The position numbers and the translations under genes were made by a program. Below are positions 1 through 7,499 of a stretch of 46,467 nt of DNA, piece after piece. Numbering within the stretch: position 1 is the stretch's first letter; each line of letters opens with the position of its first letter. Origin of the DNA: Helicobacter turcicus (GTDB lineage: Bacteria; Campylobacterota; Campylobacteria; Campylobacterales; Helicobacteraceae); assembly GCF_019711685.1 (NCBI RefSeq), contig NZ_JAIGYQ010000013.1, positions 1 through 46,467 of the forward strand, written 5' to 3'. Below the pieces are notes generated by a model. It did not search any database. It was not told the origin of the DNA and saw nothing but the letters and a program-made list of their open reading frames with translations.

Positions 1-234
1 AAGGTTTATCGTAGAAGATTCTACAATGCGAAGTCCTTATTCTTGCAGTGAGGGCATTTAACTTTTTGTGAGCTAGTGGAGTGCATAAACTAATGCATTT
101 TTCTTTGTGAAAATGAAAAACATGAAATTGAATTTATAAGATTTTTCAAAAAAGACGAAAAAAAACAGAGAATGCGCATAAAAGCAAAAAGAGCTAAAAA
201 GCTAGAAAAATTGCTTATTACGCCTCTTAATTAA
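1..234 (+). pseudogene. Decayed 3' end of a GT2-type glycosyltransferase
   Basis: No intact gene is visible here. Positions 20-60 align without gaps to 4522-4562 inside the GT2 gene at 3844-5160: the first 13 bases are identical and a shared GGCATTTA closes the match. Translation gives STMRSPYS against STMRNSYS in that gene, after which stops and frame changes follow. A highly charged Lys/Arg-rich frame (about 103-234, ending in TAA at 232-234) would suit the basic C-terminal tail of such an enzyme. I read this as the eroded tail of a paralogous glycosyltransferase whose body lies left of the window. An intact gene with sequencing errors cannot be excluded. Confidence 0.4.
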
Positions 235-240
235 GTTGCG

Positions 241-254
241 TTTTTTTTTTTTTT
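241..254 (+). repeat. T14 homopolymer upstream of glycan operon
   Basis: Fourteen consecutive T residues lie between the remnant and the first glycan gene. A plausible -10 (TAATTT, 291-296) would put transcription start near 303, so the tract spans roughly -62 to -49. That is close to the location of the length-variable T tract of the H. pylori sabA promoter, which tunes transcription by slippage. The tract is seen; the regulatory role is inferred. Confidence 0.55.
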
Positions 255-290
255 GGTTACAATTCGCAATTTAAGTTTCAAATTACAACA

Positions 291-296
291 TAATTT
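291..296 (+). promoter_or_regulatory. Candidate -10 of the glycan operon
   Basis: TAATTT lies 43 bases before the ATG at 339, in an AT-rich leader. Epsilonproteobacterial sigma-70 promoters often lack a clear -35 and rely on upstream T-rich DNA, which is present. The ribosome site AAAGAG (325-330) lies 8 bases from the start codon. This is a weak, single-motif call. Confidence 0.35.
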
Positions 297-338
297 TAGT
301 TTGAAAAGTGCAATTTTCAATAGTAAAGAGATAAATTT

Positions 339-3300
339 ATGAAATTCACCAGAGTTCTCCAACCCTTTTTGAGTCCCAAAAAATTAAAAAAACTCCAAAA
401 TAATCCCACAGCATTTTTTAATGATGCCATAAATAAACGCGCTATTCCTATCAAAAATCAACTCAAAAACCTAAAACCAAAGAAAAAGCACGGTTATGCA
501 GAGTATTACATCATCTCTGCAGTTTATAATGTAGAAAAATACTTAGAGGATTATTTTAATTCTATCCTCAAGCAAAGACTTGATTTTAAAAACAATATTC
601 ACATCATTTGCGTAGATGATGGCAGCACAGATAAAAGTGCGCAAATCATTAAAAGCTACCAAAAGCAATCCCCTAATAATATCTTTTATCTCCATAAAGA
701 AAATGGTGGGCAAGCCAGTGCTAGAAATATGGGATTAGAATGGCTACAAGAGAGGCTAGGAGACCAAAATGCAGAATCCTTTGAAGAGTATTTGTTTGCC
801 TCACAAGCCCAATATGACAAATGTGGTAGTGGCGAAGCGACTAAATCCATTTGGATTACCTTTATAGACCCTGATGATTTCTTAGACAGAGATTATTTTT
901 ATGAAGTGGATAGTTTTTTAGAAAAATCACAAAATTTAGCCCAAAATCTAGCAATGATTTCCTGTAATCTTATCTTTTATTATGAAGCTAGAAATACCTA
1001 TTCCCAAACACATCCCCTAAGATTCAAGTTTCAGAAAAAAGAAGAGATTCGCTCTATTGCTAATCTGAATAATTTCATACAACTTTCAGCCGCATCTGCT
1101 TTTTTAAACTTCGCAAAACTCCCTAAAAACTTACGTTTTGATGAAGAGTGCAAACCAGACTTTGAAGATGCTAAGTTTGTCAATGAGTTTTTGTTAGAAA
1201 ACTTAAGCCTTAAAGCTACGTTCTTAAAAGATGCGCAATATTTTTATAGAAAAAGGAGCGATGGGACTTCTACACTTGATAATAAACTCCAAGCTGATAT
1301 CAATCCAGTCTTAAAGCTAGGTTATCTTCTTCTTCTTCATGCCAAAAATAAAAGCGGCTATATCCCAAGCTTTATCCAAAGAATGGTTATTTATCATATT
1401 TATTGGATAATAGCATTATGCTTAAATAAAACACAATTTAGCTTTCACACCACAGAGCAGAGGGCGGAATTTCATAAGCTCTTTAAAGAGATTTTCTCCC
1501 TTATTGCAACTCAAAATATTTTAGATTTTACTTTAAGCGGTTTTGAATGGCTACATAGAGTTGGAATCCTGCATTGTTTTAAAGAAGAATATCCCCCTTA
1601 TCAAGTTGTCAAATTAGAAAAAATAGCGCACAAACAGAGGCAGATTCTACTAAGCTATCTCACCCCTTACCCAAGAGATGTGGAGAGTGTTAGGGTTGAT
1701 GAGAAGGAAGTTTATGCAGACATTGAGAAAATTATGCAGTATAACTTCTTAGATAAAGTCTTCTGCTATGAAAAAAGACTTTGGGTGCATATTCCAAAAG
1801 ATGCTAAAGAGCTTCAAATTTTCATCAGAGGAAAAGAAGCAAGAATCTTTTTTAAAAAGGAATGGTATAGCAAAATCCCTCTTTTAGGGCTTTTTGAAAT
1901 AAAGAAGAAAGAGGATTTATGGGTATTTTGCGATAGAGACTATGAAGCAAGGGATAATGCCGAGTATCTCTATACCTATATTGCAAACACTTATCCTAAT
2001 CAAAAGATAATCTTTGCGCTCAATAAAGATTCCAAAGATTACAAAAGGCTAGAGAGGGAGGGATTTAATCTCGTAGAATTTGGAAGCAAGGATTTCTGCG
2101 CATATCTTCAAAAAGCAACTAAAGTCATCTCCTCTCACTGCGATGCTTATCTTACTAGATATTTTCCAAAGGACATAGAATTTGACTTTATTTTCTTGCA
2201 ACATGGAGTTACAAAAGATAATGTCTCTAGCTGGCTTAATAACAAAGCTATTGATGGCTTTTTAACAACCTCAAAAAGAGAATATGATTCCATAACAGAA
2301 GATTTTACCACTTACAAATACACCAAAAAGGAAGTCAAGCTCACGGGATTTGCTAGATTTGATCCCCTCTTAAAAAACAACCAAACAAACACAAAACAAA
2401 TTTTGATTATGCCAACTTGGAGGAAATATCTAGGACTTGAAACTCAAACTGGAGGCTATAACCCCAATCTTATAGCTTCAGCTGTGCTTCATAGGAGTGC
2501 TTATTTTCAGGCATGGCATAGCTTTCTAAGCTCTAAAGCTTTAGAAAATCTAGCTTTGAGATTTAATGTCAAAGTCGTCTTTAACCCTCACCCTAATGTA
2601 GCCCTTTATGTGCATTACTTTAACCTCCCTAGCTTTATCTCTATCAATTCAGAAAAACCCTTCTTGGAGCTTTTTTGCGAATCCTCCTTGATGATTACAG
2701 ATTATTCAAGCGTTGCTTTTGATATGGGTTATTTGCAAAAACCGGTTTTGTATTATCAATTTGATGAGCAAACATTCTTTGAGCAGCACTCCTATACGAA
2801 GGGATATTTTGATTATAGGAAAGATGGCTTTGGTCCTGTTGCGAACACAGAGGAAGAGTTGCTTAAAAATTTAGAGGAGATTTTAAAAAACCATTTTCAA
2901 ATGGGAGAGTCCTATAAGCTAAATAGTGAAACTGCCTTTGCCTTTAGAGATGGAAAATGTTGCGAGAGAATCTATCAAGCCCTCTTAGAAATGGATAAAC
3001 CCTATGAGAAGCATATATCCTTAGGGTATATTTTAACGCTTGCAAATAACGCCTTAGAATTGCAATGCTATAAGGAAGCAAAAGAGCGATTCCAAACTCT
3101 CTTAGAGTTGAGCCAAGATTTTAGTTTCAAAGAATCTAATTTAGCGCAATCTTTTAGAGAGGATTGGATTTTGAACTATCTTAAGTGCGCAAGAGTGAGT
3201 GGGGATTCTAAAAATGCTTTAGAACACCTAGAGAAATTAAAGATTCAAAAACAACAAAGACTTTCTCCGCCTTGCATTTTTGAGATTGTCAAAAATGTCC

Positions 3301-3854
3301 TTGCGATAGAGACTAAAGCAATAAAAGAGAATCAAGAGACTCAAAAAGAAATTAGAGAAACAAAACATATCAAAGAAGCCTTGAAAGCCTTAGAAAGCAT
3401 TCCTTTATCCTCCTTAACCCATAAGGAATCTTTGGAGTTTATAACTCTTAAACTCCAAATCACCGCTCTTTTAGATAAAGCAAACTTAAAAGAAGTCTAT
3501 GCAACATTAAAAAGAGATTTTGCAAGGGATTCTAAAGAATTGGATTTAGAATTATTGCTTTTTATAGCACTAACTCACTATTTTGCCCCCCCCCCCCGCA
3601 TAATTCTAGGATTCCTCTTTGTTCTTATCCAAGCACAACCTAAGGTTTTAAAAACTCTTAGATTCCAAGCAGGGCTTCAACCTGCCTTTAGTTTAGTTTC
3701 AGCATATTGGACCCCCATTTTAGCATCAGCCCCATTAGAAAAATCTACAAATTCTGTATTAAGGACTAAAGAGTATTTGCAATGTTGTTTAATAGAAGCT
3801 TTGCTTAAAAATCCTTATCTTATCTTAAATAAAGGAGAGAGGTATGCAAGCTAA
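339..3854 (+). CDS. GT2 - CDP-glycerol/ribitol phosphotransferase (TagF-like) fusion, phase variable
   Basis: A large (1171 aa) cytoplasmic or membrane-associated polymerase-type enzyme. Residues about 55-300 are a GT-A family 2 glycosyltransferase with VDDGSTD (92-98) and the acidic DPDD motif near 178. Residues about 535-900 are a CDP-glycerol glycerophosphotransferase (TagF/TarL-like) domain with the two conserved histidines, in QHGV (about 622) and NPHP (about 750), and with ITDYSS near 786. The last 270 residues are helical and of unknown role. The pairing suggests one protein that adds a sugar and a polyol phosphate. It is the first gene of a six-gene run and overlaps the next by 11 bases. 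A C12 tract at 3586-3597 leaves the frame open as sequenced; one C fewer gives an immediate stop and one more a stop about 15 codons on, so the C-terminal 85 residues are switchable. Confidence 0.85.
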   Translation: MKFTRVLQPFLSPKKLKKLQNNPTAFFNDAINKRAIPIKNQLKNLKPKKKHGYAEYYIISAVYNVEKYLEDYFNSILKQRLDFKNNIHIICVDDGSTDKSAQIIKSYQKQSPNNIFYLHKENGGQASARNMGLEWLQERLGDQNAESFEEYLFASQAQYDKCGSGEATKSIWITFIDPDDFLDRDYFYEVDSFLEKSQNLAQNLAMISCNLIFYYEARNTYSQTHPLRFKFQKKEEIRSIANLNNFIQLSAASAFLNFAKLPKNLRFDEECKPDFEDAKFVNEFLLENLSLKATFLKDAQYFYRKRSDGTSTLDNKLQADINPVLKLGYLLLLHAKNKSGYIPSFIQRMVIYHIYWIIALCLNKTQFSFHTTEQRAEFHKLFKEIFSLIATQNILDFTLSGFEWLHRVGILHCFKEEYPPYQVVKLEKIAHKQRQILLSYLTPYPRDVESVRVDEKEVYADIEKIMQYNFLDKVFCYEKRLWVHIPKDAKELQIFIRGKEARIFFKKEWYSKIPLLGLFEIKKKEDLWVFCDRDYEARDNAEYLYTYIANTYPNQKIIFALNKDSKDYKRLEREGFNLVEFGSKDFCAYLQKATKVISSHCDAYLTRYFPKDIEFDFIFLQHGVTKDNVSSWLNNKAIDGFLTTSKREYDSITEDFTTYKYTKKEVKLTGFARFDPLLKNNQTNTKQILIMPTWRKYLGLETQTGGYNPNLIASAVLHRSAYFQAWHSFLSSKALENLALRFNVKVVFNPHPNVALYVHYFNLPSFISINSEKPFLELFCESSLMITDYSSVAFDMGYLQKPVLYYQFDEQTFFEQHSYTKGYFDYRKDGFGPVANTEEELLKNLEEILKNHFQMGESYKLNSETAFAFRDGKCCERIYQALLEMDKPYEKHISLGYILTLANNALELQCYKEAKERFQTLLELSQDFSFKESNLAQSFREDWILNYLKCARVSGDSKNALEHLEKLKIQKQQRLSPPCIFEIVKNVLAIETKAIKENQETQKEIRETKHIKEALKALESIPLSSLTHKESLEFITLKLQITALLDKANLKEVYATLKRDFARDSKELDLELLLFIALTHYFAPPPRIILGFLFVLIQAQPKVLKTLRFQAGLQPAFSLVSAYWTPILASAPLEKSTNSVLRTKEYLQCCLIEALLKNPYLILNKGERYAS
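3586..3597 (+). repeat. C12 phase-variation tract
   Basis: Twelve C residues encode Ala-Pro-Pro-Pro-Arg at about residue 1083 of the first GT2-TagF fusion. With 12 the frame continues to 3854. With 11 the next codons read GCA TAA. With 13 it ends at a TAA about 15 codons later. Off states would also remove the translational overlap with the gene at 3844. Confidence 0.85.
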
Positions 3855-5160
3855 AGTTGCCGTTATCATTCCTGTTTATAATGCAGAACAATACCTTAAA
3901 AAATGTCTAGATTCCCTGACTTCTCAAACGCTTACAAGCCTACAAATCCTTTGTATTAATGATGGCTCAACAGATAGGAGCTTACAAATCCTTGAGGAGT
4001 ATGTTAAAAAAGACAAAAGAATACAAATCCTCAATCAAGAAAATAGCGGACAAGCCAGTGCTAGAAATCTAGGCATTGCTTATGCTCATGCAGAATGTGT
4101 CTATTTTGTAGATTCTGATGATTGGCTAGAAAGGGACGCTTTAGAGAGATTTTATACCCTACTTTTAAAAAGCGATGCCGATATTCTCTTAAGCGGTGCA
4201 TTAGCCTATTATGAACATACAGGAGAGTATCATTTAACAGAGTTTTCTACGATTCTCCATAACACCCCTTATACCTCTTCGCAAACCTATTGCCCAAAAG
4301 AAATAAAACCCCTTATTTTTGCAGGATTTGCACCATTTTTTAAATTCTACCGCTATGATTTTCTAAAAACTCTTCTTGATAAAGGAGAGCTTTTTCCGCA
4401 AAAAAATAATGAGGAGAAGCTACTTTTTGAAGATGTTTTGCCATCTGTTAAAAGTATGCTCCTTGCAAAAAAAATCTGTCTCTTCAAACAAGACTTATAC
4501 TATTATCGTATGCGAGAGGGCTCTACAATGCGAAATAGCTATTCTAGAGGCGCAGGCATTTATGATTCCTTTGTGATAATGCATCAAGTGCAGCAGTTTT
4601 TATTAGATACCCATATGATGAAAGAGTTCAAAGAGGAATTCTTTCTCTTTGTTTGTAAATACATTGCATATCACTTTAAAAATTGCACTTCAAGCTTTAG
4701 ACCAACTTTTTCTCAAAAGTCTAGAGAATACTTAGCCACCTTTGATAATTCTTATTTTTTGACAAAAGAAACACAAAAATACAGAAAAAAGATTCTGCGC
4801 ACTTTAGATTCCTTAAATAAACCAAATGGTGCCGCCCTAAGAGTCAAAAATCATCTAAGCTATAAATTAGGATATGCGATAATCCAAGCAAAATCCCCCT
4901 TAAAAGCCCTAGCTCTTCCCTTAACTTTGATTCAAATACTCCTAACGCATAAATTAGAATCCAAAGTTTTAAAAACCCTTTATAGATTCCACGTAGAGCT
5001 TCAACCTCCTCCCTTAGAAAGCTATGCAGACTATGAGGAGGCATTAGAGACTAAATGGCATTTAAGTTATCGCTTAGGAAAAGCCCTACTAAAAAATCCT
5101 TTGACTTTTGTTTTTAAGATAAATTCTATTTATAGGGATTATAAAAGGAAAAAACAATGA
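3844..5160 (+). CDS. Family 2 glycosyltransferase
   Basis: A 438-residue GT2 enzyme expected to transfer a sugar from a nucleotide donor to the growing surface glycan at the inner membrane. The N-terminus shows the GT-A fold opening (VIIPVYNAE), NDGSTD at 39-44 and the metal-binding DSDD at 90-93. The SGQASARN stretch at about 68-75 is typical of the family. The C-terminal third is basic and resembles the tail of the preceding protein: KVLKTL followed by LQP occurs in both, and the DNA there is also alike. The start overlaps the previous gene by 11 bases after a GGAGAGG ribosome site, and the end overlaps the next gene by 4, so translation is probably coupled. An A8 run at 4467-4474 is an additional possible slippage site. 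The donor and acceptor cannot be told. Confidence 0.85.
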   Translation: MQAKVAVIIPVYNAEQYLKKCLDSLTSQTLTSLQILCINDGSTDRSLQILEEYVKKDKRIQILNQENSGQASARNLGIAYAHAECVYFVDSDDWLERDALERFYTLLLKSDADILLSGALAYYEHTGEYHLTEFSTILHNTPYTSSQTYCPKEIKPLIFAGFAPFFKFYRYDFLKTLLDKGELFPQKNNEEKLLFEDVLPSVKSMLLAKKICLFKQDLYYYRMREGSTMRNSYSRGAGIYDSFVIMHQVQQFLLDTHMMKEFKEEFFLFVCKYIAYHFKNCTSSFRPTFSQKSREYLATFDNSYFLTKETQKYRKKILRTLDSLNKPNGAALRVKNHLSYKLGYAIIQAKSPLKALALPLTLIQILLTHKLESKVLKTLYRFHVELQPPPLESYADYEEALETKWHLSYRLGKALLKNPLTFVFKINSIYRDYKRKKQ

Positions 5161-5864
5161 AAATAGCGGTTGTTTTAGCTGGGGGTATTGGCAAAAGAAT
5201 GGGAGATGTGAAGTTGCCTAAGCAATTTTTAGAAATCAATGGCATTGCTACGATTGTTTTAACTCTAAAAAATCTCTTAGACTCACGGCTTTTTGATAGC
5301 TTATATATTGTGATTCACAAAGACTGGAGACAATATCTTTATGAGTTGCTCACAAACTCTTTACTACAAATTCCTAAAGAAAATATTATTTGCGGGGGAA
5401 GGGAGAGAATAGATTCCATAGAAAATGCCCTTGATATTCTAAAAGCAAAAGGGACAAACCCTGATGACATCGTGCTTTTTCACGATGCAGTGCGACCCTT
5501 TATTACAAAGGAACTCTTAGATAGAGGTTTGTGTGCAGCCCTTAAATATGGTGCTTGTGTCGCTATTACTCCTGTTAAGGATACGATGATTATTGTAGAA
5601 AATGAAGTAGCCCTTGCAATGCCTAATCGCTCCTCACTCTTTCATGGACAAGCTCCTGATATTTTTAAATTTGGTCTTATTTATGACTGCATTAAAAGCT
5701 TAAAGCCCGAGGAAAAGCTAACAATCACAGGCACAGCGCAAATCTGCCAGAGACAAGGAGTGAAAGTGCATACTTATCTAGGCGATGAGAGAAATATAAA
5801 AATTACAAGCATAATGGATTTATTTTTAGCAAAAGCAATTTATAGGGAGATGTATGAACAATGA
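5157..5864 (+). CDS. TarI-like D-ribitol/pentitol-5-phosphate cytidylyltransferase
   Basis: A 235-residue member of the IspD/TarI nucleotidyltransferase family, predicted to make CDP-polyol from CTP and a polyol 5-phosphate in the cytoplasm. The N-terminal loop LAGGIGKRMGDVKLPKQFL (7-25) binds CTP. The HDAVRPF motif is at 109-115, and the late GQAP and NIKIT motifs match TarI. MEP-pathway IspD shares the fold, but in Helicobacter IspD is normally fused to IspF. Here the protein stands alone beside a dehydrogenase and two TagF-like enzymes, which is the TarI context. It overlaps its neighbours by 4 bases on both sides. The exact polyol (ribitol, arabinitol or xylitol) is not readable from sequence. 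Confidence 0.82.
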   Translation: MKIAVVLAGGIGKRMGDVKLPKQFLEINGIATIVLTLKNLLDSRLFDSLYIVIHKDWRQYLYELLTNSLLQIPKENIICGGRERIDSIENALDILKAKGTNPDDIVLFHDAVRPFITKELLDRGLCAALKYGACVAITPVKDTMIIVENEVALAMPNRSSLFHGQAPDIFKFGLIYDCIKSLKPEEKLTITGTAQICQRQGVKVHTYLGDERNIKITSIMDLFLAKAIYREMYEQ

Positions 5865-6838
5865 AAGCGTGCGTATTACAAGGAATCGAAAAGATAGAAC
5901 AAACAAAAGTCGCTAGACCTAACGTGAAAGTAGGCGAAGCTCTCGTGCAAATCAAAGCCTGCGGTATTTGTAGCAGTGATTTAGACAGATTTCACAAGGG
6001 AGCTTATCATTATCCCCTAATCTTAGGACATGAAATTTCTGGAGAAATCGTTGCAGTCGCAGAGGATTTAGATAAAAATCTCATTGGCAAAAGAGTCGTG
6101 GTATTTCCTCTGCTCCCTTGCAAAAAATGTCAAAATTGTCAGAGTAGAAATTATGCACAATGTGAAAATTACAATTACTTTGGCTCAAGGAGAGATGGAG
6201 GATTTGCAGAATTCTTATCTGTGCCATTATGGAATCTTAAGATTTTTGAGGACAAATTTGACTTTTTAAACGCTTCTCTTTGTGAGCCTGCTGCTGTGGC
6301 AAAACATGCCCTCTCAAAACTACGTGCAGACAAAAGAATTTGCATTGTAGGCTCTGGTGTGATTGGCATTTTAATAGGCATTTGGGCAAAACTTGAAAAT
6401 TTAAGAATCTCTTTTTTAATACGTAATGCAACAAAAGCAAAATTCCTAGAATCACTAGGCTTTGAAGTCATATTTAATGAAAAAATTGCAACGCAAAAAT
6501 TTGATTCTTGTATAGAATGCGTAGGCTCTGAAGAATCCTTGCAATCTTGCATAGAAGCAACTAAAAGTAAAGGCAAAATCATTCTTGTAGGCAACCCAAA
6601 AGGTGCGATAAATCTACCGCAAAAAGTCTATTGGAAAATTTTAAGAGAGGAGTTACAAATCATAGGAGTTTGGAATAGTGATTATCCTAAAGATTGGGAT
6701 TTTGTTTTAAAAAACTTAGATAAAATCCCCGCAAAATCACTCATTACGCATACTTTTAAGCTCCAAGAATGTCAAGAAGCTTTTAAATTCTTATCAAATG
6801 CTAATTTTCACATAAAAGGAACTTTTGTTAATGGGTAA
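5861..6838 (+). CDS. Zinc-dependent medium-chain polyol (phosphate) dehydrogenase
   Basis: A 325-residue alcohol dehydrogenase of the MDR superfamily. Catalytic zinc ligands are visible at Cys37, His57 and Glu58, with Glu142 in the usual fourth position. Structural zinc cysteines are at 87, 90, 93 and 101. The nucleotide-binding glycines GSGVIG are at 164-169. Placed between a TarI-like cytidylyltransferase and an epimerase, it most plausibly reduces a pentulose 5-phosphate to a pentitol 5-phosphate, the TarJ role. Its sequence looks closer to generic sorbitol or galactitol-1-phosphate dehydrogenases than to TarJ, which is more divergent and lacks the full cysteine set. It could instead act on another polyol. 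It starts within the stop of the preceding gene. Confidence 0.8.
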   Translation: MKACVLQGIEKIEQTKVARPNVKVGEALVQIKACGICSSDLDRFHKGAYHYPLILGHEISGEIVAVAEDLDKNLIGKRVVVFPLLPCKKCQNCQSRNYAQCENYNYFGSRRDGGFAEFLSVPLWNLKIFEDKFDFLNASLCEPAAVAKHALSKLRADKRICIVGSGVIGILIGIWAKLENLRISFLIRNATKAKFLESLGFEVIFNEKIATQKFDSCIECVGSEESLQSCIEATKSKGKIILVGNPKGAINLPQKVYWKILREELQIIGVWNSDYPKDWDFVLKNLDKIPAKSLITHTFKLQECQEAFKFLSNANFHIKGTFVNG

Positions 6839-7496
6839 AATTTCTGCTTCTTTAATGTGTAGCAATCCTTACACACTCCAAAAGGATATACAAACTCTAG
6901 AAAAGGCAAAGATTGATTATTTGCATCTTGACATTATGGATGGGCATTTTGTCCCAAATCTAGGCTTTAGCATAGATTTTATACACTCCTTACGCAAAAC
7001 CACTTCCACCCCCTTTGACTTCCATCTCATGGTAGAAAACCCTCTTAAAATCATTCCCCGCCTTTCTTTGCAAAAAGGCGATATTATCTCCATTCATTTT
7101 GAAGCAAGCTATTACTTAGAGGATATTATCGCGCTACTTAAAACCTATGAATGTGAGCTTTTCATCGCGCTAAACCCACAAACTCCTATCTGCATACTAG
7201 ATTTTATCCATCCTCACATTAATGGAATCAATTTCTTAACCATAAATCCGGGATTTTCTGGGCAAAAGCTCTTACCTCAAACGATAGAAAAATTTTCATA
7301 CCTTAAAAATTATCTTTGTAAAAACAATTTAAAACACATTCTTATTGAAGTGGATGGAAATATGAGTTTTCAAAATGCTAAGAAATTTAAAGAAATGGGC
7401 GCAGATATTTTTGTCGCTGGCACTTCTAGCATCTTTCCTAATAAAAAACTCTCCAAAAAAGAAATCCAAAACTTCCAAACTCTCCTAAAAGGATAA
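6831..7496 (+). CDS. rpe: Ribulose-phosphate 3-epimerase
   Basis: A 221-residue TIM-barrel enzyme interconverting D-ribulose 5-phosphate and D-xylulose 5-phosphate. Expected metal and catalytic residues are present: His32, Asp34, His65 and Asp175 (in EVDGNM), with the MDGHFVPN signature at 36-43 and the phosphate-binding NPGFSGQ near 139. I start at the ATG at 6831, preceded by AAAAGGA at 6814-6820. A TTG six bases earlier is possible but less well placed. The gene overlaps the dehydrogenase by 8 bases and lies 3 bases before the next gene. It may be a glycan-dedicated second copy that supplies a pentulose phosphate, or the cell's only Rpe captured in this operon. Confidence 0.88.
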   Translation: MGKISASLMCSNPYTLQKDIQTLEKAKIDYLHLDIMDGHFVPNLGFSIDFIHSLRKTTSTPFDFHLMVENPLKIIPRLSLQKGDIISIHFEASYYLEDIIALLKTYECELFIALNPQTPICILDFIHPHINGINFLTINPGFSGQKLLPQTIEKFSYLKNYLCKNNLKHILIEVDGNMSFQNAKKFKEMGADIFVAGTSSIFPNKKLSKKEIQNFQTLLKG

Positions 7497-7499
7497 AAG

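Noticed and set aside
4467-4474. A8 run in the GT2 gene as a switch
   Set aside because: Runs of this length are common in this AT-rich genome; no second frame continues usefully.
5157-5864. IspD of the MEP isoprenoid pathway
   Set aside because: The motifs suit both IspD and TarI, but the stand-alone form and teichoic-type neighbours favour TarI; Helicobacter normally carries fused IspDF elsewhere.
6175-6594. 139-codon minus-strand frame inside the polyol dehydrogenase gene
   Set aside because: Overlaps a complete MDR gene with all zinc ligands; no independent support.
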